A DNA stretch of 44,970 bases from Hyphomicrobiales bacterium (lineage in GTDB: Bacteria; Pseudomonadota; Alphaproteobacteria; Rhizobiales; Rhizobiaceae): the NCBI GenBank assembly GCA_900466005.1, contig UEGQ01000019.1, positions 1 through 44,970 of the forward strand, written 5' to 3'. The position numbers were made by a program, and so were the translations under genes. Under the pieces are notes generated by a model. That model ran no database searches. It was not told the origin of the DNA and saw only the letters and a list, made by a program, of their open reading frames with translations. Below, piece after piece: positions 25,158 to 34,835 of this stretch; the first letter of the stretch is position 1, and each line of letters opens with the position of its first letter.

Positions 25158-26852
25158 ATGACCGACCTCGAACGCCGCATCGACCAGGGAACGGGGCGCG
25201 AGCCCGCCGACATCGTGCTCAAGGGCGGGCGCTTTTTCGATCTCGTCACCGGAGAACTGGTGGCGTCCGACATCGCGATCTGCGGTGATACGGTGGTCGG
25301 CACCTGCGGGGATTATCGCGGCCGCGAAGAAATCGACATTTCCGGCCGCATCGTCGTGCCGGGCTTCATCGACACCCATCTCCACATCGAAAGCTCGCTC
25401 GTGACGCCCCACGAGTTCGACCGCTGTGTGCTGCCCTACGGCGTGACGACCGTGATCTGCGATCCGCATGAGATCGCCAATGTGCTCGGCACCGAGGGCA
25501 TCCAGTTCTTCCTCGACAGCGCGCTCGAAACGATCATGGACATTCGCGTCCAGCTCTCCTCCTGCGTTCCGGCGACCCATCTCGAAACCTCCGGCGCCGA
25601 CCTGCCCATCGAGCGGCTCCTTCCTTTCCGCAGTCATCCGAAGGTGATCGGGCTCGCCGAGTTCATGAATTTCCCGGGCGTGATCCACAAGGATCCCGTC
25701 TGCATGGCGAAGCTCGAAGCCTTCCAGGGCGGCCATATCGACGGCCATTCGCCGCTTCTCTCCGGCAACGACCTGAACGGCTATCTCTCAGCCGGCATCC
25801 GAACCGACCACGAATGCACCACCGCCGAGGAGGCGCTCGAGAAGATCCGCAAGGGCATGCACATCCTCGTGCGCGAGGGCTCGGTATCGAAGGATCTCCA
25901 CGCGCTGATGCCGATCCTCACCGAACGGCTCTCACCTTTCCTCGCGCTCTGCACCGATGACCGAAACCCGCTCGACATCGCCGAACAGGGCCACCTCGAC
26001 TACATGATCCGCGAGGCGATCAAGAACGGCGTAGACCCGGTCGCCGTCTATCGTGCGGCCTCGATTTCGGCGGCGCGCGCCTTCGGGCTCCGCGACCGCG
26101 GCCTCGTCGCGCCGGGCTGGCGCGCGGACCTCGTGGTTGTCGACAGCCTCGAGAACTGCAAGGCCGAGATGGTCTTCGCAGCCGGCCGGCGCGTGACGGA
26201 CCAACTCTTCGCAACCCGCAAGACGGCTGCCCCCGTCGGCCTGGACAGCGTCAAGGCGCGGATCGTGAAGGCAGCCGACTTCGGCGTGCCGGTGACGGAG
26301 GGCGAAACGCCGGTGATCGGCGTCCTGCCCGGCAAGATCATCACCGAGCATCGCCGCTACCGGCTGCCGAGCTGCGGCAACCAGACCGCCGTTGATCTCG
26401 ACCGCGACATCATCAAGGTCGCCGTCATCGAGCGCCACGGCAAGAACGGCAATCACGCCAACGGCTTCGTCCAGGGCTTCGGTCTGAAACGCGGCGCGAT
26501 CGCCTCGACCGTCGGCCACGACAGCCACAATATCTGCGTCGTCGGCGTCAGTGAGGACGACATGGCGCTCGCCGCCAACCGTCTCGGCGAGATCAAGGGC
26601 GGCTTCGTCGTGGTCGACGGTGGCAAGGTGACCGGCGAAATCGCCCTCCCCGTCGCCGGGCTCATGAGCCTCGAACCATATGAGACCGTGCGCGATACCC
26701 TCCACCATCTCCGCAAGGCGGCCTATGCGCTCGGAACCACGCTCCAGGAACCTTTCCTGCAGGTCGCCTTCCTGCCGCTCCCGGTTATCCCGCATCTGAA
26801 GATCTCGGACCGCGGCATGGTCAACGTCGACAAGTTCATGCTGCTCGGGTGA
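25158..26852 (+). CDS. ade: Adenine deaminase
   Basis: Converts adenine to hypoxanthine and ammonia in purine salvage and catabolism. 564 aa, amidohydrolase superfamily, with metal ligands H74 and H76 in [12 protein letters not shown], followed by [11 protein letters not shown] and [11 protein letters not shown], and the Ade-specific C-terminal domain ([23 protein letters not shown]). ATG 25158 has GGAG 7 bases upstream; an in-frame GTG at 25125 is less likely. Its product can feed xanthine dehydrogenase, whose small subunit lies at the right edge. Confidence 0.96.
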   Translation: MTDLERRIDQGTGREPADIVLKGGRFFDLVTGELVASDIAICGDTVVGTCGDYRGREEIDISGRIVVPGFIDTHLHIESSLVTPHEFDRCVLPYGVTTVICDPHEIANVLGTEGIQFFLDSALETIMDIRVQLSSCVPATHLETSGADLPIERLLPFRSHPKVIGLAEFMNFPGVIHKDPVCMAKLEAFQGGHIDGHSPLLSGNDLNGYLSAGIRTDHECTTAEEALEKIRKGMHILVREGSVSKDLHALMPILTERLSPFLALCTDDRNPLDIAEQGHLDYMIREAIKNGVDPVAVYRAASISAARAFGLRDRGLVAPGWRADLVVVDSLENCKAEMVFAAGRRVTDQLFATRKTAAPVGLDSVKARIVKAADFGVPVTEGETPVIGVLPGKIITEHRRYRLPSCGNQTAVDLDRDIIKVAVIERHGKNGNHANGFVQGFGLKRGAIASTVGHDSHNICVVGVSEDDMALAANRLGEIKGGFVVVDGGKVTGEIALPVAGLMSLEPYETVRDTLHHLRKAAYALGTTLQEPFLQVAFLPLPVIPHLKISDRGMVNVDKFMLLG

Positions 26853-26988
26853 AACGACGCCGCGGGCGCCGCGGAGGGATCCTTTTCGCACCTGCGAAGT
26901 TTTATTCGGTACGCATACTGACGAATGCACTTCCACATGCTAGGGTTGTGCAAGGTGGGCTCGGGGATCGTAACAAAAGAGGTATCCC

Positions 26989-28413
26989 ATGGCCCGATCC
27001 GTAGAAAACGCCCTCGGCGTTCCCCTCTATTACAGCGGCACCTCCACCGCCTGGTTTTCCGCCACCGGCTCCGGCCCGAGCCTTTACGGCACGGCGGGCA
27101 ATGATTCGATCTGGGGAGACAGCTCGGTCAACGTCACGATGTACGGCGGAACTGGCGACGACATCTACTATCTCTACTCGACAATCAACCGCGCCGTGGA
27201 AGCACCGGGCGAAGGCATCGACACCATCAACACCTGGATGAGCTACACGCTGCCGGAGAACTTCGAGAATCTCACTGTCACCGGCGATGTGCGCCACGCC
27301 TTCGGCAACGATCTCGACAATATCATCAGCGGCTCCTCGAGCCGCCAGACCTTCGACGGCGGCGCCGGCAACGACGTGCTGACGGGCGGCGGCGGCGCGG
27401 ACGTCTTCATCGTCGACAAGGGGAACGGCAGCGACCTCATCGCTGATTTTCGTGCGGACGACATCATCCGCCTCGAACACTATGCCTTCACCTCCTTCGC
27501 CGACGTCTCGGCTCATCTTTCCCAGGAGGGCACCGATGTGCGGCTCGATCTCGGAGACGGCGAAAGTCTCGTCTTCGCCGATATCTCGGTCGAAGACCTC
27601 GGTGCGAGCCAGTTCCGGCTTTCCCTCGATCGCACCCAGCTGACACAGACCTTCTCGGATGACTTCAACACGCTCTCGCTGAACGACGGCGACGGCGGGA
27701 CTTGGGACCCGAAGTTCTGGTGGGCGCCGGAGAAGGGAAGCTCCCTTGCCGGCAATGGCGAGCTGCAATGGTACATCAACCCGGCCTATGAGGGCACGTC
27801 GAAGGTCAATCCCTTCTCCGTGGAGAACGGCATCCTGACGATCACCGCCGAACAGGCGTCCCCATCCATCCAGTCCGAAATCGAGGGTTACGACTACACC
27901 TCGGGCATGCTGACGACCCATTCCTCCTTCGCGCAGACCTACGGCTATTTCGAAATCCGCGCGGACATGCCCGACGAACGGGGCACCTGGCCGGCCTTCT
28001 GGCTGCTGCCGGCCGACGGCTCCTGGCCGCCGGAACTCGACGTCGTGGAGATGCGGGGACAGGACCCGAACACAGTCAACGTGAGCGTTCACTCGAACGA
28101 GACCGGCCAGCGTACGACGACGTCGACGGCCGTCCAGGTCTCCGGCAGCGAGGGCTTTCACAATTACGGCGTGCTTTGGACGGAAGAGGAGATCGTCTGG
28201 TATTTCGACGACGTTGCCGTTGCGCGCGCCGATACGCCGGCCGACATGCACGATCCGATGTATATGGTCGTCAATCTCGCCGTCGGCGGGACGGCCGGAC
28301 CGCCGACCGACAGGCTTGCGGGCGGTGCCGAGATGCAGATCGACTACATCAGGGCCTATTCGCTCGACGACGTGATGCCGGCACAACAGCAGAACTCGGA
28401 GTGGCTGCTTTAG
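26989..28413 (+). CDS. exsH: Secreted RTX-type endo-beta-glycanase, GH16 family (ExsH-like)
   Basis: 474 aa, no Sec signal. The N-terminal 220 residues contain RTX-like Gly-Asp repeats (GTAGNDSIWG, GGTGDDIYYL, GGAGNDVLTGGGGADVF) that bind calcium and mark type I secretion. The C-terminal half (about 222-465) is a GH16 fold with the catalytic motif ELDVVE, nucleophile E349 and acid/base E354. Sinorhizobium meliloti ExsH cleaves nascent succinoglycan after export by PrsDE and is the closest known comparison. AGAGG precedes ATG 26989 by 6 bases. No prsDE or exo genes are in the window, so it relies on a remote secretion system. Confidence 0.9.
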   Translation: MARSVENALGVPLYYSGTSTAWFSATGSGPSLYGTAGNDSIWGDSSVNVTMYGGTGDDIYYLYSTINRAVEAPGEGIDTINTWMSYTLPENFENLTVTGDVRHAFGNDLDNIISGSSSRQTFDGGAGNDVLTGGGGADVFIVDKGNGSDLIADFRADDIIRLEHYAFTSFADVSAHLSQEGTDVRLDLGDGESLVFADISVEDLGASQFRLSLDRTQLTQTFSDDFNTLSLNDGDGGTWDPKFWWAPEKGSSLAGNGELQWYINPAYEGTSKVNPFSVENGILTITAEQASPSIQSEIEGYDYTSGMLTTHSSFAQTYGYFEIRADMPDERGTWPAFWLLPADGSWPPELDVVEMRGQDPNTVNVSVHSNETGQRTTTSTAVQVSGSEGFHNYGVLWTEEEIVWYFDDVAVARADTPADMHDPMYMVVNLAVGGTAGPPTDRLAGGAEMQIDYIRAYSLDDVMPAQQQNSEWLL

Positions 28414-28453
28414 GCGACAGCAATCGACGACAGGAGGCGGAAAACGGGCCTTT

Positions 28454-28894
28454 TCACAGCTCCTTGCGGAAATAGACGACCCGTTGTGTCTCCTCGAAAC
28501 CCAGATGCCTGTGCATCGCATGCGAAACCGTGTTGGCGAGATCGGCGTCGGAGGCAAGTTCCTGCACGCCGATCTCGCGCGCCCAGTCCTCGACGGCGGC
28601 GACGAGTTGACCGGCAACGCCGCGGCGACGGTGCTCGGGCACGACGAAGATGCCCTCGAGAAAGACGACCGGCGAGGTTTCGCAACCGTTGACGTAATCC
28701 CGACGAAGGCTCGCCTCGGCAAAGCCGCAGACGCTGCCGCCCTCCTCGCACAGGAAAACGGCGAACCGGCCGGGGGTCTCCAGCATGGCGGTCTGTTCGC
28801 CGGCAAGCGCGTCGACCGGAATCTGCGGCCAGAGCTGCAGGCGCAGCCTTCCCCACGTATCCAGATCGTCGCGAGTCGCCCGGCGGACCTTCAT
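28454..28894 (-). CDS. GNAT acetyltransferase close to aminoglycoside 6'-N-acetyltransferases
   Basis: 146 aa. The acetyl-CoA motif lies in FLEGIFVVPEHRRRGVAG (79-95). The closing stretch ELASDADLANTVSHAMHRHLGFEETQRVVYFRK is the signature tail of the AAC(6')-I group. Activity on aminoglycosides is possible but such chromosomal homologs often have other natural substrates. GAGGG lies 7 bases before ATG 28894; an alternative ATG at 28900 would overlap the alpha-glucosidase stop as ATGA. Either way the gene is coupled to the alpha-glucosidase gene ahead of it. Confidence 0.87.
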   Translation of the reverse strand: MKVRRATRDDLDTWGRLRLQLWPQIPVDALAGEQTAMLETPGRFAVFLCEEGGSVCGFAEASLRRDYVNGCETSPVVFLEGIFVVPEHRRRGVAGQLVAAVEDWAREIGVQELASDADLANTVSHAMHRHLGFEETQRVVYFRKEL

Positions 28895-28896
28895 GC

Positions 28897-30561
28897 TCAT
28901 ACCCTCACACAGCAGCCGTCGAGAGCGCCGAGCCGCAGCTGCCCCTTTTCGATGCATCCGGAGCAGCCGGGCATCTCCAGCACCTCCTTGACGGTGACAT
29001 GGGGCGGCAGCGCAACGTCCTGCGGTCCGCGGCGCATATTGAAGACGAAGAGCAGCCGTTCCTTGCCCTTGTCGCGGACAAAGGCAAGCACGTCCTCCTC
29101 CATGTCGACGAAGGTCAGGCCCCCCTCGATGACCGCCGGATGCGCGTTCCGGAAGGCGATCATCCGGCGATAGTGGTTGAGGAGCGAACCGTCGTCGGCC
29201 TCTTGCACCTCGACCGACAGGGCCTTGTGCTCGCGCGGCACCGGTAGCCAGGATTTATGCCCCGACGAAAAGCCGGCATGATTGCCGCCGGAGGTCCAGA
29301 CCATCGGCGTGCGACACCCGTCGCGGCCCTTGTAGGCCGGCCAGAAGCGGATGCCGTAGGGGTCGCGCAGGTCCTCGAAGGCGAGCTCGGCTTCCGGCAG
29401 CCCCAACTCCTCGCCCTGATAGAGGCAGATGGAGCCGCGCAGGGCGGCGAGGATGCTGATCGAGAGTCTTGCCACGGCCTCGCATTCGTCGGCCGCTTGC
29501 GCAAACCGGCTCGCATGGCGGGTGACGTCGTGATTGGAAAACGCCCAGCAGATCCAGCCGTCGGAGATCATTTCGGCCGCCGCGCCGACGCAAGCGCGGA
29601 TGTGGTTCGCGGTGAAATCCGGCGACAGGAGATCGAAGGTGTAGCACATGTGCAGCTTGTCGCCGCCGCCGGTATAGGCCGCGACGGTCTTCAGCGAGCG
29701 GGCGCCGTCACCCACCTCGCCGACGGTCGTGCGCCCCGGATAGCGATCGATCAAAGCTCTCAGTCGTTCGAGGAAAACGAGATTCTCCGGCTGGGTCTTG
29801 TCGTAGAGGTGGTTCTGCATCCCGTAGGGGTTGACGTCGGGCGCATCGAGGCCCGGCGCGTCGTCGTCCTTCACCATCGCCGGATTGTCCCGAAGTTCCC
29901 GGTCGTGGAAGAAGTAGTTGACCGTATCGAGGCGGAAACCGTCGACGCCGCGCTTCAGCCAGAACTCGACGGCTTCCAGCAGCGCCGCCTGAACCTCCGG
30001 ATTGTGGAAGTTGAGGTCCGGCTGGCTCGCGAGGAAATTGTGCATGTAATATTGCTTGCGCACGCCGTCCCACTCCCAGGCCGGACCACCGAACACCGAG
30101 AGCCAGTTGTTGGGCGCCGTGCCGTCCGGCTTCGGATCGGCCCAGACATACCAGTCCGCCTTCGGATTGTTGCGGTGCGCGCGGCTCTCCTCGAACCAGG
30201 GATGCCGGTCCGAGGTATGCGACAGGACCTGGTCGATGATGACTTTGAGGCCCAGCCGGTGCGCCTCCTTCATCAGTTCGTCGAAATCCGCGAGCGTCCC
30301 GAACATCGGGTCGACGTCGCAATAATCGGCGACGTCATAGCCCATGTCGGCCATCGGAGACGTGAAGAAGGGCGAGAGCCAGATCGCGTCCACACCGAGC
30401 GAGGCGATGTAGCCGAGCCGCTGCGTCACGCCCTTGAGGTCGCCGATGCCGTCGCCGTTCGTATCCTGGAAGGACCGCGGGTAGACCTGGTAGATCGTGG
30501 CGCCCCGCCACCAGTCCGGTCGACTCGTTCGGGTACTGCGCTTGTGGTCTGGAGAGGGCAT
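28897..30561 (-). CDS. aglA: Alpha-glucosidase, GH13 family
   Basis: 554-aa cytosolic enzyme splitting sucrose, maltose, trehalose or similar alpha-glucosides. (beta/alpha)8 motifs are complete: DQVLSHTSD, nucleophile D212 in GFRLDTVNYF, acid/base E282 in VGEVGD, and D345 in FSNHD. QVYPRSFQDTNGDGIGDLKG is the usual N-terminus of the oligo-1,6-glucosidase group. Size matches rhizobial AglA, which normally sits in aglEFGAK; here no transporter genes are adjacent. AGGAG precedes ATG 30561 by 5 bases. The name is by similarity; isomaltase-type specificity is possible. Confidence 0.9.
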   Translation of the reverse strand: MPSPDHKRSTRTSRPDWWRGATIYQVYPRSFQDTNGDGIGDLKGVTQRLGYIASLGVDAIWLSPFFTSPMADMGYDVADYCDVDPMFGTLADFDELMKEAHRLGLKVIIDQVLSHTSDRHPWFEESRAHRNNPKADWYVWADPKPDGTAPNNWLSVFGGPAWEWDGVRKQYYMHNFLASQPDLNFHNPEVQAALLEAVEFWLKRGVDGFRLDTVNYFFHDRELRDNPAMVKDDDAPGLDAPDVNPYGMQNHLYDKTQPENLVFLERLRALIDRYPGRTTVGEVGDGARSLKTVAAYTGGGDKLHMCYTFDLLSPDFTANHIRACVGAAAEMISDGWICWAFSNHDVTRHASRFAQAADECEAVARLSISILAALRGSICLYQGEELGLPEAELAFEDLRDPYGIRFWPAYKGRDGCRTPMVWTSGGNHAGFSSGHKSWLPVPREHKALSVEVQEADDGSLLNHYRRMIAFRNAHPAVIEGGLTFVDMEEDVLAFVRDKGKERLLFVFNMRRGPQDVALPPHVTVKEVLEMPGCSGCIEKGQLRLGALDGCCVRV

Positions 30562-30743
30562 CGAGGCTCCTGTGGTTCGGCCAATGATGATCGTGGGGGC
30601 AGTATAGGCGAAGGCGGCAACGAGGCCAGAGGCGGGAGTTCTGAACAGGCGGGTGACATCAACCTGTAACAGTGCGGCCACATAAAGCCTGAAGAAAGCG
30701 GAGGGTTCCCGCCTTCCGGCGTCTTAGAAAAGTCCGTCCAGGC

Positions 30744-31790
30744 ATGCCCAGAATTGTCATCGTCACCGACGCATGGCGGCCCCAGGTCAACGGCGTCGTC
30801 CGGTCCATCGAAAACACCAATCGCGAACTCGCGCGCATGGGCGTCGAGGTCGCGATGATCACCCCGGACGCCTATCCGAGCGTACCCATGCCGACCTATC
30901 CGGAAATCAGACTGTCGATGGCGCGCTACAGCCGGGTCGCCCGCGCCATCGAGCACCACGCACCGGACTACATCCACATCGCAACGGAAGGGCCGCTCGG
31001 GCTGATGGCGCGCCACTGGTGCCTGAAACACGGCATGGGATTCTCGACCACCTACCACACCCGCTTCCCGGAATATGTCGCGGCGCGGATCCCTGTGCCG
31101 ATGTCATGGCTCTATGCCTATGTCCGCTGGTTCCACAACGGCGGCGGCGTCTGCATGGTGGCGACGGAGAGCCTGAAACGGGAGCTGGAGGGGCACGGGC
31201 TCGACAACCTGCGCCTCTGGAGCCGAGGCATCGACCTCGACCTCTTTCACCCGAGGCCTCGCGCGGAACGTCCTTTCGGCCTGCCGCGGCCGCTCTTCAT
31301 GACGGTCGGGCGCGTCGCGGTGGAAAAGAACCTGCCGGCCTTTCTCGACCTCGACCTGCCGGGCTCGAAGGTGGTGGTCGGCGACGGTCCCGAACGGGAG
31401 AACCTGCAGAGGCGCTATCCCGATGTCGTCTTCACCGGCGCAAGGTTCGGCGAGGAACTCGCGGCCGCCTATGCGCAAGCCGATGTCTTCGTCTTTCCCT
31501 CGCGCACCGATACCTTCGGCAACACCATCCTGGAAGCCCTCGCCTCCGGTGTGCCGGTCGCCGCCTTTCCCGTCACGGGGCCGGTCGACATCATTCCGGG
31601 AGACGGCAAGGCGGGCGTTCTGAAGGAGGATCTCCGCTCCGCCTGCGAGACGGCGCTGACATGCTCCGGAAACGATGCCAGGGCTCTTGCCGAGACCTTT
31701 TCATGGGAGCGCGCGACGCGCCAGTTTCTCGACAATGTCGAGGCAGCCAAGGCGCGGCCCTCGCCGCGCTGGGCGACGGCGACGGGCTAG
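30744..31790 (+). CDS. Glycosyltransferase family 4-like protein
   Basis: 348-aa GT-B fold. The N-terminal domain opens MPRIVIVTDAWRPQVNGVVRSI, the usual start of mannosyl/sulfoquinovosyl-type GT4 enzymes. The C-terminal nucleotide-sugar domain has VGRVAVEKN, GDGPERENL and PSRTDTFGNTILEALASG, where Asp replaces the first Glu of the EX7E motif. Likely cytosolic face of the membrane, adding a sugar to a lipid or glycan; donor and acceptor are unknown. It is divergent from aglA and ends 3 bases from the end of der. The ribosome site is weak. Confidence 0.88.
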   Translation: MPRIVIVTDAWRPQVNGVVRSIENTNRELARMGVEVAMITPDAYPSVPMPTYPEIRLSMARYSRVARAIEHHAPDYIHIATEGPLGLMARHWCLKHGMGFSTTYHTRFPEYVAARIPVPMSWLYAYVRWFHNGGGVCMVATESLKRELEGHGLDNLRLWSRGIDLDLFHPRPRAERPFGLPRPLFMTVGRVAVEKNLPAFLDLDLPGSKVVVGDGPERENLQRRYPDVVFTGARFGEELAAAYAQADVFVFPSRTDTFGNTILEALASGVPVAAFPVTGPVDIIPGDGKAGVLKEDLRSACETALTCSGNDARALAETFSWERATRQFLDNVEAAKARPSPRWATATG

Positions 31791-31793
31791 GGC

Positions 31794-33227
31794 CTACCGC
31801 TTTTTCTTCTTGCCCTCGAACGGGTTTTCGGACGCCCGCAGATGGATGCGGATCGGTACGCCCGGCATCTGGAAATCGTTCCGGAGCCCGTTCGTGAGAT
31901 AGCGCAGGTAGGATTCCGGCAGTGCTTCCGGCCGCGTGCAGGAGATCATGAAGGCCGGCGGGCGGGTCTTCACCTGCGTCATGTATTTGAGCTTCACGCG
32001 GCGTCCGGAGACGGCCGGCGGCGGATGCTGCACCTGCTGGCTTTCGAGCCAGCGGTTGAGCTTCGCCGTCGAGATGCGGCGGTTCCACACGCGGTCGGTC
32101 TCGACCACCGACTGCATCAGCCGGTCGAGGCCGTAACCGGTCTGCCCGGAAATCGGCACAGCGCGGATGCCACGCACCTGCGGCAACAGCCGCTCGGTCT
32201 TCTCGCGGAGATCCGCAAGGAACGCCTGCGGGTCCTCGATCAGGTCCCACTTGTTGAAGGCGAGCACCGGGGCACGGCCTTCGCGGGCAACGAGATCGAC
32301 GAGATGCAGGTCCTGCTTCTCGAACGGGATCGTGGCATCGAAGACGATGATGACCAGTTCGGCGAAGCGGATCGAACGCAGGCTGTCGGCGACGGAGAGC
32401 TTTTCGAGCTTCTCCTGAACCCTCGCCTTCTTGCGCATGCCGGCGGTGTCGAACATCTTGATGGTGCGGCCGCGCCACTGCCATTCGACGGAAATGCTGT
32501 CGCGGGTGATGCCGGCTTCGGGGCCGGTCAGCAAACGATCCTCGCCGAGAAAACGGTTGATGAGCGTCGACTTGCCGGCGTTCGGACGGCCGATGACGGC
32601 GATCCGGAGCGGCTTCGTCTCATCGTATTCCGGCTCGACCTCCTCGTCGTCGCCTGCGCCTTCCGCAGCAGGCGCATCGCGCACGTCGACGTCGGTGACG
32701 GCCTCGTCGTCCGCTTCCGGAAAGGCGCGCTCCTCGCCGATCGCCGCGACGATCGCGTCGCGCAGGTCGAGCATGCCCTGGCCGTGCTCGGCAGAGATCG
32801 GGCACGGCTCGCCGAGCCCGAGCGTGAACGCGTCGTAGAAGCCGCCGTCCGAGCCGCGTGCTTCCGACTTGTTGGCGACGAGCACGACCGGCTTGCCGCT
32901 CTTGCGCAGCATCTCGGCCAGCGTCTGGTCGGCCGGCGTCAGTCCGGCCTTGGCGTCGATGACGAAGAGGGTGACGTCCGCCTCGTCGATCGCGGCGCGG
33001 GTCTGCGCCCACATCCGGCCTTGCAGCGTTTCGGGACCGGATTCTTCGAGGCCGGCGGTATCGATGATCGTGAAACGCAGGTCGATGAGCTTTGCCGCGC
33101 CCGGACGACGGTCACGCGTCACCCCCGGCGTGTCGTCGACGAGCGCCAGCTTCTTCCCGACCAGGCGGTTGAAGAGCGTGGACTTGCCGACATTCGGACG
33201 CCCGACGATGGCGACGGTAAAACTCAT
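31794..33227 (-). CDS. der: Ribosome biogenesis GTPase Der (EngA)
   Basis: 477 aa with two tandem GTPase domains, G1 motifs GRPNVGKS at 9-16 and GRPNAGKS at 213-220, followed by a KH-like RNA-binding domain ([20 protein letters not shown]) and a basic KKKKR tail. An acidic linker of about 35 residues (171-205) separates the G domains. Der is needed for 50S subunit assembly. It is 34 bases downstream of the YfgM-like gene, an arrangement related to yfgM-bamB-der in Gammaproteobacteria. Confidence 0.97.
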   Translation of the reverse strand: MSFTVAIVGRPNVGKSTLFNRLVGKKLALVDDTPGVTRDRRPGAAKLIDLRFTIIDTAGLEESGPETLQGRMWAQTRAAIDEADVTLFVIDAKAGLTPADQTLAEMLRKSGKPVVLVANKSEARGSDGGFYDAFTLGLGEPCPISAEHGQGMLDLRDAIVAAIGEERAFPEADDEAVTDVDVRDAPAAEGAGDDEEVEPEYDETKPLRIAVIGRPNAGKSTLINRFLGEDRLLTGPEAGITRDSISVEWQWRGRTIKMFDTAGMRKKARVQEKLEKLSVADSLRSIRFAELVIIVFDATIPFEKQDLHLVDLVAREGRAPVLAFNKWDLIEDPQAFLADLREKTERLLPQVRGIRAVPISGQTGYGLDRLMQSVVETDRVWNRRISTAKLNRWLESQQVQHPPPAVSGRRVKLKYMTQVKTRPPAFMISCTRPEALPESYLRYLTNGLRNDFQMPGVPIRIHLRASENPFEGKKKKR

Positions 33228-33261
33228 GGACCTTGCTTTCTGGCTGCCGCCGGTGTGCCGC

Positions 33262-33933
33262 TTACGGCGCCTTGCCGGAGGCGACGATGTTGTCGAGCAT
33301 CATCTGTGCCCGGCTGGAGACATTCCCCGGCGTTTCGTTGTCTTCGGTAATCTGCTCGAACCACTCGCGAGCCTTCGCCATGTCGCCGGCCTTGTAGGCG
33401 GCGAGCCCCAGCACTTCGCGAGCCGAATGGCGCAGCGCTTCGCGGGGTGCTGCGAGCACCTCGACCTCGGCGGAAACCTGCTCGTAGGTGCCGGTGTCGA
33501 CCAGCAGCCAGGCGGCGCGAAGACGCGCGACGTCACGGATCACTTGCGGGACCGAGGTATCCTTGCCGATCGCGGTGAAGGCGTCGATCGCCGCCTGCGT
33601 CTCGCCCTTCTCTGCCCGAACAGTTGCAGCCCGCATGCGGGCGAGCACGCTGTAGGCGCCGTAGCCGTCCTTCTCGAGCGCGGCGAGTGCTGCAAGCGCC
33701 TCATCCCGCTTGCCTTCGCTGGCGAGCGTCAGGGCCGCGAGGAACTGGTCGCCGGCGGCCGAGGACTGACGGTCCTGCCAGTATTCGTAGCCGCGGTATC
33801 CGGCAGTGCCGACCACGATCAGGACGGCGGCGCCGATGATGTATGTCCCGAAGCGGCGCCACACCTGCTTGACCTGATCCGAGCGAAGCTCTTCGTTCAC
33901 TTCGCGGATGAAGCTGTCGTTGTTCTCAACCAT
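33262..33933 (-). CDS. YfgM-like tetratricopeptide protein (TPR_21 family)
   Basis: 223 aa. An N-terminal cytoplasmic segment ([19 protein letters not shown]) is followed by one transmembrane helix at 29-46 and a periplasmic TPR-like region. YfgM in Escherichia coli binds the SecYEG translocon and periplasmic chaperones. ATG 33933 with GGAG 6 bases upstream replaces an earlier in-frame start. It is cotranscribed with der; no bamB is found between them. Confidence 0.88.
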   Translation of the reverse strand: MVENNDSFIREVNEELRSDQVKQVWRRFGTYIIGAAVLIVVGTAGYRGYEYWQDRQSSAAGDQFLAALTLASEGKRDEALAALAALEKDGYGAYSVLARMRAATVRAEKGETQAAIDAFTAIGKDTSVPQVIRDVARLRAAWLLVDTGTYEQVSAEVEVLAAPREALRHSAREVLGLAAYKAGDMAKAREWFEQITEDNETPGNVSSRAQMMLDNIVASGKAP

Positions 33934-34039
33934 GGTTGTCTCCGGCCTGACGGCCATTCATGCCTTTATGTTCGTGAGCGGCCTTCTACCCGATTTTTCG
34001 GGCCTTGTAAGTGGGAATGCCGCGAATCCTTTGCAAAGC

Positions 34040-34618
34040 CTACATGACGATCGGCGGAACACCGATCAGCAGCGCATGCAGCCTGGCGATGAAGAGGCCC
34101 CAGACGATCGCGCCGATCACGATCGCCAGCAGGTCGTAACGGGCGGAGACGAAGGGTCGCGGCCTGATTTCGCCCGCCCTTTCCCGCCGCTTGAGCGAAA
34201 TCCGGACGACGACACCCCAGGCGAGGAAGGAGCCGAAGAGCAGGACGGAACGCAGGTCGCCATTCGCCAGAAGGTGGGCGAAGGCCCAGATCTTCACCGA
34301 AAGCACCATCGGATGCTTGGTTCTGGCGGCGATGTGGCCCGCCGGAAGCAGGCTCGCCACCAGCACGATCATCGCCAGCAACATCAGGGTCAGCGTCAGA
34401 TGCGCCGTCCAGACCGGCGGATAGTAGAGGTCGATAATCGGCGCGTTCGCATAGCCGTAGACGAGCACCACCAGCCCTGCGAGGCTCGCCAGCGCATAGA
34501 GACCTTTCCAGCGCTGCTCGCCGAGCTTTGCGATCATCGTGTCGCGGAAGCCGGGTGCCACGATCCGCGTCAGATGTATGCCGAGAAACAACACGATCCC
34601 AAGGACCAACAAAGCCAT
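34040..34618 (-). CDS. NnrU-family integral membrane protein
   Basis: 192 aa with five to six hydrophobic segments (MALLVLGIVLFLGIHLTRI, ASLAGLVVLVYGY, LTLMLLAMIVLVASLL). HPMVLSVKIWAFAHLLANGD is the hallmark of NnrU/NnuR-like proteins, first linked to nitric oxide and nitrite metabolism in denitrifiers. No denitrification genes are near, so its role here is open. ATG 34618 is chosen since the family begins near MALLVLG; its ribosome site is poor, and an in-frame start 45 bases upstream is possible. Confidence 0.88.
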   Translation of the reverse strand: MALLVLGIVLFLGIHLTRIVAPGFRDTMIAKLGEQRWKGLYALASLAGLVVLVYGYANAPIIDLYYPPVWTAHLTLTLMLLAMIVLVASLLPAGHIAARTKHPMVLSVKIWAFAHLLANGDLRSVLLFGSFLAWGVVVRISLKRRERAGEIRPRPFVSARYDLLAIVIGAIVWGLFIARLHALLIGVPPIVM

Positions 34619-34835
34619 CGTTCCGAACCCCGTTTTGATTGTTACCAATGGAATAGAGCGCAAGGGACGAAATTGCCAGCACGTTCAAAGCTTCGCCCCA
34701 ATTTGGTGACAGGAAATCCACTCCCCGCGCGGGCTACGGGAAGGACGTGCAGCGCCTTTTCTTCCCGAAATGCCCGAGAGATGAGAGACAAGGCGCATCC
34801 CGATTGCGGAATGCGCCCCCACCGTCAGGATCGTC

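Noticed and set aside
26902..28806. Minus-strand 634-codon frame antisense to exsH
   Set aside because: The GH16 and RTX motifs on the plus strand are complete; the antisense frame has no motif.
28454..28894. Calling the GNAT an acquired antibiotic resistance gene
   Set aside because: No mobile context, and close relatives with other substrates cannot be excluded without assays.
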